64,000 nt of DNA from an uncultured Clostridium sp. (GTDB lineage Bacteria > Bacillota > Clostridia > Clostridiales > Clostridiaceae). The DNA is taken from NCBI GenBank assembly GCA_934746015.1, contig CAKVEW010000013.1:23260-87259 (forward strand), given 5' to 3'. The notes beneath the pieces are model-generated. The model was given only the letters and a program-made list of their open reading frames with translations, was not told where the DNA came from and did not search any database. Both the position numbers and the translations under genes were made by a program. Positions 7,097 to 16,125 of this stretch are shown piece after piece (position 1 is the first letter of the stretch; the number at the start of each line of letters is the position of its first letter).

Positions 7097-10000
7097 CTAT
7101 GCAGTAACTACCCAAGTAACATTAATGTTGTTAAAGTAGCCACCTGAATTATTAGAACCAAATACTTTTATGACAAACCATGCCTCAGCTATATTGTAAC
7201 TATCAATCAAAGCTGTTATTATAGATACACCTGCTGAGCCTACCTCATACCCAGCTATAGCACATTGCGGTTCAAAATACTTATTTTTAAAATAAGATGG
7301 TAATTGTATTTTTATCTTTGTCCAATTTCCATTTCCATATGATGAAACATTAAATACCCCTACTTTAGTCAAACAATGATAACCATAACCAGTTGTACCA
7401 CTATACCAATAAAATCCATCTTTACCCATTTTAGTCCGAGTACCATCCGAATGAGTGTATTGTATTCCTTCACCATCTATCGTAGTATTTCCACTATATA
7501 TTTCGTTAGAATTTGGGGTCCATGCTAATTTTTCACTACCTTGTGTTACTGCCACAGCTGTAATATGACAAGATCCTGTAGGTGCTGAATCGTTACTTCC
7601 TATAAATAAAACAAAACTTGAAGCTGTAGGTGTAAAACTAAACGATAACCACTGCCATCCTGTTCCGCTTGTGTATGCACCATTCCATTGATTGCTCTCC
7701 ATCATACATATAGTGCCTGAACCAACATATATATAACAACTAACAGTGTATCTTCTTCCTATCATTAGTCCTTCTATTTGTTGAGATACTTGTTGTCCAC
7801 TAGCCGTTGTTGTTAAAGCTAGTACATTTTCACCATATCCATTTGCTCTATATTTACCTACCGCAAAAATAGAAGGACTTCCTACTTTATCCCAAAAAGC
7901 TGTTCCATTTTGAAAATTACCATTCTTCACAAAATTATATCCACCACTATAACTAAAATTTATTTTTAATTCGTTTGTTGTAAGTTCCATAATTGATTTT
8001 GTTGCATAAGTATTAACCGCATCTCCTTTACTTAAATACGTGTTACTTACAGTCACCTTATATCCATTTAAGTCCTGCTCTACTGATGTAACTCTACTTG
8101 TTAAACTACTTATATTACTATTGGTACTGTTTAAAGCTGTTTGATTAGCTTTAGCACTTAAATCACTTGTATAAGCTGTAGAACTTCTAACAGTCGATAC
8201 TATTGCACTATCTGTTATCTTAGTTTCTGCTGTAGACATACGAGTACTTAATGAACTTATATTACCATTTGCAGTATTTAAATCTGTTTGAGTTGCATAA
8301 GTACTGCTTACTGTTGTCTTAAATCCTTCTAAGTTTTGTTCTAAAGTAGCTTGTTTGGTTTCTACTGTAGTAACTTTCCCTTCTACTGCATTAGCTTTAG
8401 TATCATCTGTATATTTAGAAGCTTTTTCCCAATCACTAGCGGTGTAACTACCTGTGCCTCTAGCTACCTTACACTTCATTACATCTCCACTTGTACCTTG
8501 TACCCATAAATCTCCTATTTTGTAAGGTGTAGTTGGAGTAGATATAAACACTTTGGCTTTACTGTCTGCAAGGATATTAGCACTATTAGCTGTATTCTGT
8601 GCATTGGTTATAGAACTTGTATGACTTGCTACTGTAGTGCTTAATCCATTTACTGTAGCATTAATACTTGTATAGTTATTCTTTAATGTGGTTATATCAC
8701 CTTTTGTTATAGAACTTTCCGATATTAATCCATTTATCTGTCCTTGTGCTACTGTAATAGAAGTAGTATTTGCTTCTATCCTATCATCAAATCCATATAC
8801 ATTACTCTTAAGACTATTGAAACTAACTTCTAAGCTTTGTCCTGTTAAGTCTATTGCTACTTTAGAAGCTTTAATTAGCTGTGTATTAGTATCTTTATTT
8901 AATCCAGTTACTAAACTAGAATAATTAATCTGTTGCTCTCCTATAGCATTATCTGCTACCATATTAGACTTAATTAATTTATCTGCTATAGCTTTTTCTT
9001 TAATCCCATATCCATCTATTAAAGTAGTAGTTCCATCTGCTGCTCTAAGAATAAAATTAAAATCTCCTGCTGTATCTTGTCCTAATTGTAATCTAATTAC
9101 ATTCGCTTTATCTTTGAATTGCATTGTTGCTCCTACTATTGAAAGTCCACCATCTGCAGAAGCTAAATTAATATTATTTGTATTAATTGTTCCTGCTTTT
9201 AATTTATTTAAACCTAGACTATCTATCATGGCATCTTTTATAGTTGCATTTGCTATAACTACATTACTAGATGTAAGATTTAAAAATTGTCCATTTTCTC
9301 CAGTTACAAATTTAGATAGTAATGTTTGAAGATCCATTATAGTACCAGACGCTGTATCAAACTTTATATTTCCTGCTGTTAAATCTCCTATATAAGCTAC
9401 ATCTATAAGAGCTCTATTTATAAGAGCAAGTTCCATTACAACTCTTTCTACTTTCTTTGCAGATGGTCCACTGCTAGAGAACTCGTTCTTATTTTTATTC
9501 TCTCCTTTTGCAGATATTTCTGAAGTAAGTCCACCAGTATAGGTAAATTTTTGACTTAATATAGGATGTTTTCTTACTACTCCTTTTTTATCGGTTATAG
9601 TTACTATATCACCTACATCTATGCTAGGATCACCTTGCCATTTCATAGAATACCCCAAATACTCAAATCCATTTAATTTAGTATAAATATCATTTAATAT
9701 CGTTGTATTTACCCAAGGATTCTCAAATTCTAGCTCCATTGTATCAGCTCCTATAGAACCTTTACTTAGAATCTCTTCTCCAGCTTGGCAAGATATCTTT
9801 CCTATCTTATATTTTGTTTCTTCTCTTGTATAATCAAAATAATTAGATGTTCCTATAGAATAATTAACATCTGCAGGAGTTACTATAGTAAACTTACCAT
9901 CCCTTGTTATAACTGCATTTCCACCACAAATAGAAGCTACATAACTTAATATCTCTCTACAAGTAAAGCCTTCCAATTTCTTAACTGCGTAAGATGGAAG

Positions 10001-10456
10001 GCTTCCTGTAAATTGTACTCCTGTTATTCTAGTCAATTCACTTACTACTTGTTGTAATGTTAAAGTATCACCTAGAGTAGTTATAAAGTTTTTTTCAAAC
10101 CTTATCATATTATCAAATGCAGTTATTTTTATTGTATAGTCAGTTTTATCTATGTCATCTATGTTATATATCCCCAAAGGAATATACTCTACTGTAGAGC
10201 CTATTTTTAATCCTATTTCTACTTTGATAGTGCTAGTGCCATAAACTATATCACCTTTATTAAGTAACGTTAAATCAAGTGTTTGACTAGTTGTAGCACC
10301 TATCACAAATCCATCAGAAGGTTGTATATTGCCATCAATAATAATATCTACTATATCTTCATTTTTATAAACTTTATCTAATATTGTTACTCTACATTCA
10401 AAGGCTCTTGAAGCTTCTCTTATTGCTGTTTTATAAGCTGTACTTGTTGTATAAAT
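7097..10456 (-). CDS. Large tail protein (tail-tip/receptor-binding, with carbohydrate-binding-like C-terminus)
   Basis: 1119 aa if started at the ATT at 10456. The first in-frame conventional start is a GTG at 10306, 50 codons inside. The upstream reading (YTTSTAYKTAIREASRAFECRV) matches the usual N-terminus of Firmicute siphovirus tail-associated proteins, and AAGGAGGG lies 7 bases before the ATT. The N-terminal third resembles a tail hub/endopeptidase-like domain. The middle is a low-complexity Ser/Thr coiled fibre (repeats like SSLTSRVTSVEQDLNGYKVTV). About residue 850 onward starts a jelly-roll-like module (NFVKNGNFQNGTAFWDKVGS), a likely sugar-binding domain, and then an end domain. It probably binds the host wall. 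Confidence 0.8.
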   Translation of the reverse strand: MYTTSTAYKTAIREASRAFECRVTILDKVYKNEDIVDIIIDGNIQPSDGFVIGATTSQTLDLTLLNKGDIVYGTSTIKVEIGLKIGSTVEYIPLGIYNIDDIDKTDYTIKITAFDNMIRFEKNFITTLGDTLTLQQVVSELTRITGVQFTGSLPSYAVKKLEGFTCREILSYVASICGGNAVITRDGKFTIVTPADVNYSIGTSNYFDYTREETKYKIGKISCQAGEEILSKGSIGADTMELEFENPWVNTTILNDIYTKLNGFEYLGYSMKWQGDPSIDVGDIVTITDKKGVVRKHPILSQKFTYTGGLTSEISAKGENKNKNEFSSSGPSAKKVERVVMELALINRALIDVAYIGDLTAGNIKFDTASGTIMDLQTLLSKFVTGENGQFLNLTSSNVVIANATIKDAMIDSLGLNKLKAGTINTNNINLASADGGLSIVGATMQFKDKANVIRLQLGQDTAGDFNFILRAADGTTTLIDGYGIKEKAIADKLIKSNMVADNAIGEQQINYSSLVTGLNKDTNTQLIKASKVAIDLTGQSLEVSFNSLKSNVYGFDDRIEANTTSITVAQGQINGLISESSITKGDITTLKNNYTSINATVNGLSTTVASHTSSITNAQNTANSANILADSKAKVFISTPTTPYKIGDLWVQGTSGDVMKCKVARGTGSYTASDWEKASKYTDDTKANAVEGKVTTVETKQATLEQNLEGFKTTVSSTYATQTDLNTANGNISSLSTRMSTAETKITDSAIVSTVRSSTAYTSDLSAKANQTALNSTNSNISSLTSRVTSVEQDLNGYKVTVSNTYLSKGDAVNTYATKSIMELTTNELKINFSYSGGYNFVKNGNFQNGTAFWDKVGSPSIFAVGKYRANGYGENVLALTTTASGQQVSQQIEGLMIGRRYTVSCYIYVGSGTICMMESNQWNGAYTSGTGWQWLSFSFTPTASSFVLFIGSNDSAPTGSCHITAVAVTQGSEKLAWTPNSNEIYSGNTTIDGEGIQYTHSDGTRTKMGKDGFYWYSGTTGYGYHCLTKVGVFNVSSYGNGNWTKIKIQLPSYFKNKYFEPQCAIAGYEVGSAGVSIITALIDSYNIAEAWFVIKVFGSNNSGGYFNNINVTWVVTA

Positions 10457-10471
10457 TTTATATCCCTCCTT
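10454..10471 (-). promoter_or_regulatory. Ribosome-binding site deciding an ATT start
   Basis: AAGGAGGG (10471-10464), 7 bases, then ATT (10456-10454) in frame with the tail protein. No ATG, GTG or TTG is near. Confidence 0.6.
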
Positions 10472-10490
10472 TCTTTTATTTTAGAAGGAT

Positions 10491-10865
10491 CTATTTAAAC
10501 ATATAATCAATAACCATTAACTCACCAGGAGTAATATTTATATCAGCATTAATTTTTTCTAAATCTATAACATGGATATCTACTTCTGTTTCTATTTCTA
10601 AGATTTCTTTTAAATCTTTATTAAAACTATCTATATCTATGATATTTATAGTTCCATCTTCTTTAGTTTTTAATTTGCCTTCTTCGTCCTTCTCCCCATA
10701 TTTTTCTATTAACTTTTCTCTTTCCTTGTTATAAACAGTAAGTTCTCTATCTATTTTTATAATATTTTTAGAGAAAGCATAACTAAGCTTAATAGGTAAC
10801 TCCATATTCGTTAATTTACTTAAAACTCCTATACTATTTATTAATCTTTCATTACTCAACTTCAT
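10491..10865 (-). CDS. Tail-region protein, DUF1617-like
   Basis: 124 aa, mostly helical (SNERLINSIGVLSKLTNMELPIKLSYAFSKNI, then EVDIHVIDLEKINADINITPGELMVIDYMFK). This layout matches the DUF1617 family found beside tail genes of Firmicute phages. It overlaps the preceding gene by 14 bp. Role in tail assembly inferred from position only. Confidence 0.6.
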   Translation of the reverse strand: MKLSNERLINSIGVLSKLTNMELPIKLSYAFSKNIIKIDRELTVYNKEREKLIEKYGEKDEEGKLKTKEDGTINIIDIDSFNKDLKEILEIETEVDIHVIDLEKINADINITPGELMVIDYMFK

Positions 10866-11100
10866 TTATAATTCCTCCTAATGCTTCATACTCTTTATTT
10901 AACACTCTTTCCGTAAACTCTAAAACACCTTGTTTGCAAGTATCAAAGTTGTCCTTAAAAGTATTTTTATCTAATACTGTTACGCTTATATTAGGATAAG
11001 TATTTTCTTCTATAACTACTGTTGCAACCATATTAACTATCATTCTATTCTCTATTGTTACATTACCTGTAACAGTTATGTTTTCACTTATATTTAACAT
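10852..11100 (-). CDS. Small tail-region hypothetical protein
   Basis: 82 aa, beta-rich N-terminus (ISENITVTGNVTIENRMIVNMVATVVIEE) then a helical end. It lies between a DUF6711-like and a DUF1617-like gene, overlapping the latter, and so belongs to the tail-tip operon. No known motif. Confidence 0.55.
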   Translation of the reverse strand: MLNISENITVTGNVTIENRMIVNMVATVVIEENTYPNISVTVLDKNTFKDNFDTCKQGVLEFTERVLNKEYEALGGIINEVE

Positions 11101-11112
11101 ATTAATCTCTCC

Positions 11113-11457
11113 TTACTTCTCTATAAAATTCATTTTAAGACCTTGCCACTTAACTTCTCCATTAATGTATTGATATGCTGGAGCTGTTCTATCTCCTACA
11201 TACATTGTTTTAGTTATTACTCCACTCATTGGATCTGGAAAAGTAACTGTAAAAAAAACACTACTTACAGCATTAAGTAATGTTTGTATTTCAGTTTGAT
11301 TTAATGGCCCCCATTCAAGATTTATTTTTCTTTTAACTGCTATTCTATCTCTTATAAGTTCCCCATTAGCATTTCTATTAGATTCTCCATCTAAATCAGA
11401 TACTGCTACTTCAAAAACTTTAGGAGTAGCAATAGCCACTCCATTTATACTTAGCAT
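11113..11457 (-). CDS. Tail protein, DUF6711-like
   Basis: 114 aa with an immunoglobulin/beta-sandwich look: LSINGVAIATPKVFEVAVSDLD, RIAVKRKINLEWGPLNQTEIQTLLNAV, FFTVTFPDPMSG, TMYVGDRTAPAY. This order is typical of a small distal-tail associated protein placed right after the tape measure gene. The ATG has a GGAGTGG site. Confidence 0.65.
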   Translation of the reverse strand: MLSINGVAIATPKVFEVAVSDLDGESNRNANGELIRDRIAVKRKINLEWGPLNQTEIQTLLNAVSSVFFTVTFPDPMSGVITKTMYVGDRTAPAYQYINGEVKWQGLKMNFIEK

Positions 11458-11470
11458 ATCACCACTCCTT

Positions 11471-13939
11471 CTATGTTGGTATTAATGTTATATTACCTTG
11501 TCTTTGCATTCTCTTTAGTTGCTTAAGTGCTACTTTACCTATTACACTACCATCTATTTGTAAAATTAAATCTCCATCACCAAAGCTATCATTGGAGCTC
11601 CTTGGTCCCATTTCTGATAATAATAAACTTGCAAGCTCTCTTAATCCACCTTTATTATTCTCTAATGGAACAACAGCTTCTTTACCAGCTTCACCTACCA
11701 TTGCAAGAGTTGGACTATCTATAATACCACCTTTAGCTAAGTAAGGTATTCTAGGTATACTTATTCCAAATGTTTTTCCTCCAACTCCAGGAATCCATGA
11801 AGGTATATCTACAGATATTCTATTTAATCCACTTATAGCTTGATTTATTAACCATATTATACCATTTAATGGTGCTTTAATTACAGCTCCTAATCCATCC
11901 ATAATACCACCAAATATATTTACTACACCTTTCCACGCTCTAGACCAATTTCCAGTAAATACACCTGTAACAAAATCGATAATACCACCAAATATTCTTT
12001 TTACTGCATCTAACACATCTTTTACAGTTATACCAAAATCCTTAATTGCTCCGCACATAAACTTAACAATAAAATCAACTAATGGTTTTAATGCATTGTT
12101 CCATAGCCACATCAATATACCAAATACAACTTCTATAGCTGGTTTCCATGCTTCCCAAACATCAATAATACCTTGCAATGCTATAGCTAATATATCAATT
12201 AAGAAATCAACTAATGGTTTTAATACATTATCCCAAATTGATTTTATAACCCTAAATACTGCCATAACTACATCAACTAATACAGTTCCTAGAAAAGCAG
12301 CAATAGGCATTATCACTGTCATAAACATATCTGCTAAGAAACTAAATAAAGGTTTTAGTACTTCGTCCCATAATCTTTTTATCAATGACCATATATCATT
12401 TAAAATATCTTTAATTATATTTCTAAATTCTTCACTTGTGTTCCACAAATAAACTATAGCTCCTATAACAGCTGCTATAACTCCTACTACAATTAATGCA
12501 GGTCCAGAAATTCCAAAGAAAGCATAACTAATAACATTTAAATTGCAAGATTTAATTGCCATCCATAAGAAGTTAAATAGTCCTGTTATACCCTTTATCT
12601 GTGATATAACACCTGCTATTACCCCTGTTATTGCTCCCCAATTTCCAGCCACAAATAATCCTATTATTCCTGCTATTAATCCACTTAAAACGCCTAAAAT
12701 TATAGCCTTGTTTTCTTTAAAGAAATCAGCTATACCTTTAAATATACTTCTTATTTTTTCAGCTGCTTTTGATATTCCACTAGTATCTGGTTCCTCACTT
12801 AATCCTAAATCTATAGATGGAATATCAACTGCTCCACCACCTATTCCACTTGAACCAGGAAGTCCTCCTCCACTAGAGCCGCTATTACTGATTGAATTAA
12901 TTTCATCAAATCCACCTAATAGTCTATTCATTTCTTTAGCAGTTTTCTTAGCAGTATCTCCAGTATCACCTAAAGCATCATTATAGGCATTTTGAGCACT
13001 TGCTCCGTTAATAGCAGCACTAGTTGCAGATTGCATAGTATTAACTGCTGTACTATTACCTTTCTTACCAAATAATACTTGCATAAATGTTGCAATATAT
13101 GCTGTTACTTCTCTTAATTTAAGTGCTAGTCCAGTTAATATAGGCAAAACTACATTAAGTATAGGTAAGAAAGCATTCCCTATATTTAAAGCGACATCTT
13201 TTAATACTGCTACTAATTGTTGCAAAGCACTATTCGTATTATTAAATACTTCTCCACCAAATTTATTTTGTGTTTGCTCTAATATAGCCATTAACCTTAT
13301 TTGTTGTTGAGTTTGAAAAGATAATTGCTCCCATGACTTACCATTAGCAAATCTTTTAAAGGCTTCTGTACTCTGTAGCATAGCTACATTAACATTTACT
13401 CCTAAATCCTCAATAGCTTCTGTATTACCAAGTAAACCAGATCTAATACGTTCCATTACATCTTCCATTGTTCTACCTGTACCACTTGCAATTATTGAAG
13501 ATGCTTTTAATAAATCTGTAGTATATTGTAGTGTTTCCTTAGTTCCACTACTAAAAGTACTTACTAGATTGGAAAATATAGCTCCATAATTCATAGCATC
13601 ACTTTGTGACATATTAAATGCTAGAGCATTATTCTTTGCCCATTTTAAGAACTGATTCGTACTCTCTCCCATAGTACGATTTATTTGCTGAATAGCTGCT
13701 TCAACCTTCATAGACATTTGAGTAGATTGTTTCATAAACTGTCCAATCTTTGCTATAGCATATGTAATAGCAGCACCTTTGAACATATTTTTGAAAATAT
13801 CTCTTATTTTACTTACTTCCTTATCTATCCCACTCGTTGCCTGCTTTAGTTGTTTTTGAACTTTTGCCATTTCTTCTTTTACACCTTTAGTTTCAGCTTC
13901 TATAACAACTTGAAGCTTTTCTAAAGTCATGCCATCCAC
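11471..13939 (-). CDS. Tape measure protein
   Basis: 822 aa from a GTG with AGGAGG 8 bases upstream. An N-terminal coiled coil (about 1-45) precedes the conserved region SQSDAMNYGAIFSNLVSTF, RTMEDVMERIRSGLLGNTEAIEDLGVNV typical of clostridial tape measures. A Gly/Ser hinge (about 350-370, SGSSGGGLPGSSGIGGG) and long hydrophobic stretches follow (residues about 410-590). The C-terminus has the usual GGIIDSPTLAMVGEAGKEAVVPL motif. Its length sets tail length, which suggests a long flexible siphovirus tail. Confidence 0.92.
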   Translation of the reverse strand: MDGMTLEKLQVVIEAETKGVKEEMAKVQKQLKQATSGIDKEVSKIRDIFKNMFKGAAITYAIAKIGQFMKQSTQMSMKVEAAIQQINRTMGESTNQFLKWAKNNALAFNMSQSDAMNYGAIFSNLVSTFSSGTKETLQYTTDLLKASSIIASGTGRTMEDVMERIRSGLLGNTEAIEDLGVNVNVAMLQSTEAFKRFANGKSWEQLSFQTQQQIRLMAILEQTQNKFGGEVFNNTNSALQQLVAVLKDVALNIGNAFLPILNVVLPILTGLALKLREVTAYIATFMQVLFGKKGNSTAVNTMQSATSAAINGASAQNAYNDALGDTGDTAKKTAKEMNRLLGGFDEINSISNSGSSGGGLPGSSGIGGGAVDIPSIDLGLSEEPDTSGISKAAEKIRSIFKGIADFFKENKAIILGVLSGLIAGIIGLFVAGNWGAITGVIAGVISQIKGITGLFNFLWMAIKSCNLNVISYAFFGISGPALIVVGVIAAVIGAIVYLWNTSEEFRNIIKDILNDIWSLIKRLWDEVLKPLFSFLADMFMTVIMPIAAFLGTVLVDVVMAVFRVIKSIWDNVLKPLVDFLIDILAIALQGIIDVWEAWKPAIEVVFGILMWLWNNALKPLVDFIVKFMCGAIKDFGITVKDVLDAVKRIFGGIIDFVTGVFTGNWSRAWKGVVNIFGGIMDGLGAVIKAPLNGIIWLINQAISGLNRISVDIPSWIPGVGGKTFGISIPRIPYLAKGGIIDSPTLAMVGEAGKEAVVPLENNKGGLRELASLLLSEMGPRSSNDSFGDGDLILQIDGSVIGKVALKQLKRMQRQGNITLIPT

Positions 13940-13942
13940 AAA

Positions 13943-14308
13943 TTACTCCTCCTTTCTTTTTAATCTTTGATTATGTCTAAATGCAAATTCCTCCATCTTA
14001 GCCTTATATAAAGCCATATCATTATTGACTTCTTCTTCATTTTTAAAAAGAGTTGGAAATAATTCATTTAATGGAGTTATTTGGACATTTTTATCAAGAA
14101 TACTTCCTATATATTCCCCTATTTGCCTTGCTAAAACAGCATTAAGAGAAATTTCAATTTTAAGTTTTTCTTCAAGCTCTTTTGTTTCATTTCTCTTTCT
14201 TCTGTTATAACTCTCTATTAAGTCATATATTTCAAATAAAGAACTATCCCAAAATAAAGAATGGGTATATCCCATATCCAAAAATTGTGGGTATAATCCT
14301 TCAATCAA
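13943..14308 (-). CDS. Tail assembly chaperone, frameshift (T) part
   Basis: The conventional ORF begins at a TTG with no ribosome site. The frame stays open upstream, through the end of the 124-aa chaperone gene, back to a T TTT TTT slippery sequence at 14389-14395. It is therefore best read as the C-terminal part of a -1 frameshift product spanning 14697-13943, like lambda gpG-GT. The QFLDMGYTHSLFWDSSLFEIYDLIESY segment is typical of the T domain, which recruits the tape measure protein encoded just downstream. Confidence 0.8.
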   Translation of the reverse strand: MIEGLYPQFLDMGYTHSLFWDSSLFEIYDLIESYNRRKRNETKELEEKLKIEISLNAVLARQIGEYIGSILDKNVQITPLNELFPTLFKNEEEVNNDMALYKAKMEEFAFRHNQRLKRKEE

Positions 14309-14322
14309 TTCTGTATAGCTTT

Positions 14323-14697
14323 CTAACTGTTTAGTAGCTCCTCTACTTTCTCTTGATTCTCTTCCATCATCTCTGCTTGTGCTTCCGTAAAAAAACCACT
14401 CACCTTATAGATATCCATAATCACCTTAGTGAAAAATTCTAATTGGCTTCCCCCATCATCTACGTACTTATCAAATAGATCCTGAACATCTTTGAATTTA
14501 ATGTTTGCATTATAATCTTTAATAGCATAATGAGTTATAGTAAGCATTATCTTTAATGCAGGCATATTCCCACTACCTAACACATTCATCAAACTTGTTC
14601 CTAACTTTTCTTCTAAATCGCATAAAGTAGAAGTCTTAAGCTTTAACTTATACTCTTCTTCTCCTACGTTCCATATTGCAAATTGTTTTCTTGCCAT
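14323..14697 (-). CDS. Tail assembly chaperone (G part)
   Basis: 124 aa (starts MARKQFAIWNVGEEEYKLKLKTSTLCDLEEKLG). It matches the clostridial tail chaperone pattern by position between tail tube and tape measure genes and by the SGFFTEAQAEMMEENQEKVEELL ending. The slippery heptamer lies at codons 101-103. Most ribosomes would stop at its own TAG; a fraction would shift to make the longer fusion. Confidence 0.8.
   Translation of the reverse strand: MARKQFAIWNVGEEEYKLKLKTSTLCDLEEKLGTSLMNVLGSGNMPALKIMLTITHYAIKDYNANIKFKDVQDLFDKYVDDGGSQLEFFTKVIMDIYKVSGFFTEAQAEMMEENQEKVEELLNS
14389..14395 (-). promoter_or_regulatory. Programmed -1 frameshift slippery site T TTT TTT
   Basis: In the chaperone frame the codons are GGT TTT TTT ACG, so the heptamer is in the correct phase for a -1 slip. 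The -1 frame then reads through without a stop into the downstream gene. Confidence 0.75.
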
Positions 14698-14726
14698 TCT
14701 TTATTCCTCCTTAAATTTGAGCATAA

Positions 14727-14752
14727 TAAAAGCACCTACATATGTAAGTGCT
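14727..14752 (-). terminator. Terminator of the TM2-domain moron
   Basis: Minus strand AGCACTTACATATGTAGGTGCT then TTTATTAT. It overlaps the end of the moron gene. The same word family recurs at 19040-19072, 19351-19382 and 25583-25613. Confidence 0.75.
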
Positions 14753-15239
14753 ATCTACCATTACCTGGTTTAAATTGTTTTCCACAACTCAAACAAGTTA
14801 TAATTATTTTATTTTTACCTATCCCTGCTGCTAAAACCCCATAAGCTCCAAAAGTTAAAACTCCTGCTGCCCCTTTCGCTAAACCAAATCCTTTTTTATT
14901 AGCAGTTAATTGAGAACTTCCACATTTAGGGCAGCGTACTACATCATCGTTAATTGGAGCCTTTTTCTTTTTTAATTCATCTATCTTAGCTTGATATTGA
15001 ATTCTTCTCGTAAATTGATTTTCCTTTTCTTCTTCAGTATATTCACCATTCCAGTGTTCTATATATCTTGTATCTGTAGCTATTTTTATTATGTCATATA
15101 TCCACCATAAGCTTAAGCCACCACCTGTTATAGTAAATAGAACTGCTCTTTTATAATTTCCTAAATACCAATTATGTAACCCCAGAAAAAAACTAAAAAT
15201 ACATAATAGTAGTACAGTTATTCTATTTTTTCCATTCAC
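14751..15239 (-). CDS. TM2-domain membrane protein (moron)
   Basis: 162 aa. Two membrane spans at about 8-22 and 32-50, with FFLGLHNWYLGNYKRAVLFTITGGG resembling a TM2 domain (small span pair with conserved G-x-H/D-x-x-YLG). A charged linker is followed by a zinc-ribbon-like part (CPKCG, about 103-107, and CLSCGKQF near the end). It interrupts the tail operon, and has its own terminator and a TATAAT -10 upstream, so it is probably expressed in the lysogen. Function unknown; host modification or exclusion is a guess. Confidence 0.7.
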   Translation of the reverse strand: MNGKNRITVLLLCIFSFFLGLHNWYLGNYKRAVLFTITGGGLSLWWIYDIIKIATDTRYIEHWNGEYTEEEKENQFTRRIQYQAKIDELKKKKAPINDDVVRCPKCGSSQLTANKKGFGLAKGAAGVLTFGAYGVLAAGIGKNKIIITCLSCGKQFKPGNGR

Positions 15240-15273
15240 CTCTCTACACCCCCATATATTTCCTAATAATATG

Positions 15274-15302
15274 ATTATAGACTAAATATATAGATATTAA
15301 AA
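15274..15302 (-). promoter_or_regulatory. Possible promoter of the TM2 moron
   Basis: TATAAT (15279-15274) with a weak TTTTAA 17 bases upstream on the minus strand. Confidence 0.4.
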
Positions 15303-15327
15303 GACGATAAATTAATGGTATATATAT

Positions 15328-15753
15328 TTATGCACCTACAGTTGGATCTATAACTTTAATAGCACTTTGTAATGCCATTTTAAGAGTAAATTCCATAACC
15401 CCATTTACTCCACCACCACCAAGTTTTACACTTATTTGTGCATCCCAAGTGAATTTTGTTCCATCTGGAAAAGATTCTTCAAAGCTTAATATTTCTTTTG
15501 CTTCTGCTGCAGTTCTTAATACTCTATATGGACTAGTTTCACTAGAATTTTCATACTTAAATTTAAATTCTAGATCCCCTGGATCCCCTATTCCATATTC
15601 ATATTGCTTTACAGTATCACTAAGGCAAGTATTTTCGACCTTTTCTGGTTCGTCCCCCATTTCAGGAACTTCTTTTAATCCAGTTAAATCTGTATAAGTA
15701 GATGCTGATTCGCTCTTTTTCTTATATCCTAATTTAATTCCATTTGCTAACAC
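15328..15753 (-). CDS. Major tail tube protein
   Basis: 141 aa, beta-rich: GIKLGYKKKSESASTYTDLTGLKEVPEMGDEPEKVENTCLSD, then a LEFKFKYENSSE segment and a C-terminal GVMEFTLKMALQSAIKV. This is the pattern of phage tail tube proteins from Firmicutes. It lies between the tail completion gene and the tail chaperones. GGAGGAAT site before the start. Confidence 0.85.
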   Translation of the reverse strand: MLANGIKLGYKKKSESASTYTDLTGLKEVPEMGDEPEKVENTCLSDTVKQYEYGIGDPGDLEFKFKYENSSETSPYRVLRTAAEAKEILSFEESFPDGTKFTWDAQISVKLGGGGVNGVMEFTLKMALQSAIKVIDPTVGA

Positions 15754-15768
15754 TTTCTATTCCTCCTT

Positions 15769-16125
15769 TTAAGAGTTATAAACTCTCATATTATTTACAT
15801 CAATAATGCCTTCATATCTCATAACCTTATGCTTTAATTGACTAGGTTCTGGTGTATCTAGGCATTGTATTCTTATTAATCCTAAAGAAGAAAGTACTTC
15901 ATCAACCTTCAATACAGTTTCAGAAGTGCTTCTATCATTCCATATATCAATTTTGTACCTTATATAAGCTAATTGCTCTTTATCATCTGTTTTAGTATGC
16001 GTTTTATTATCTTCTTCTACATACTGTATTACAGGGAATGTTGCCCAATCAGAAGGATAAGAATCATTAACATTTATTGATACTTTCTTTAATTCTTTTA
16101 ATATTATAGGCTTAATATTTATCAC
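15769..16125 (-). CDS. Tail terminator/completion protein
   Basis: 118 aa starting at a GTG that overlaps the stop of the preceding gene by 4 bp. Motifs such as YPSDWATFPVIQYVEEDN and YKIDIWNDRSTSETVLKVDEVLSSLGL fit the gp17-like/tail-completion family that closes the tail tube at the head end. Position between HK97gp10-like and tube genes supports this. Confidence 0.75.
   Translation of the reverse strand: MINIKPIILKELKKVSINVNDSYPSDWATFPVIQYVEEDNKTHTKTDDKEQLAYIRYKIDIWNDRSTSETVLKVDEVLSSLGLIRIQCLDTPEPSQLKHKVMRYEGIIDVNNMRVYNS

Noticed and set aside
12543..12986. Plus-strand 147-aa ORF inside the tape measure gene
   Set aside because: Shadow frame of a confidently identified gene with no ribosome site.
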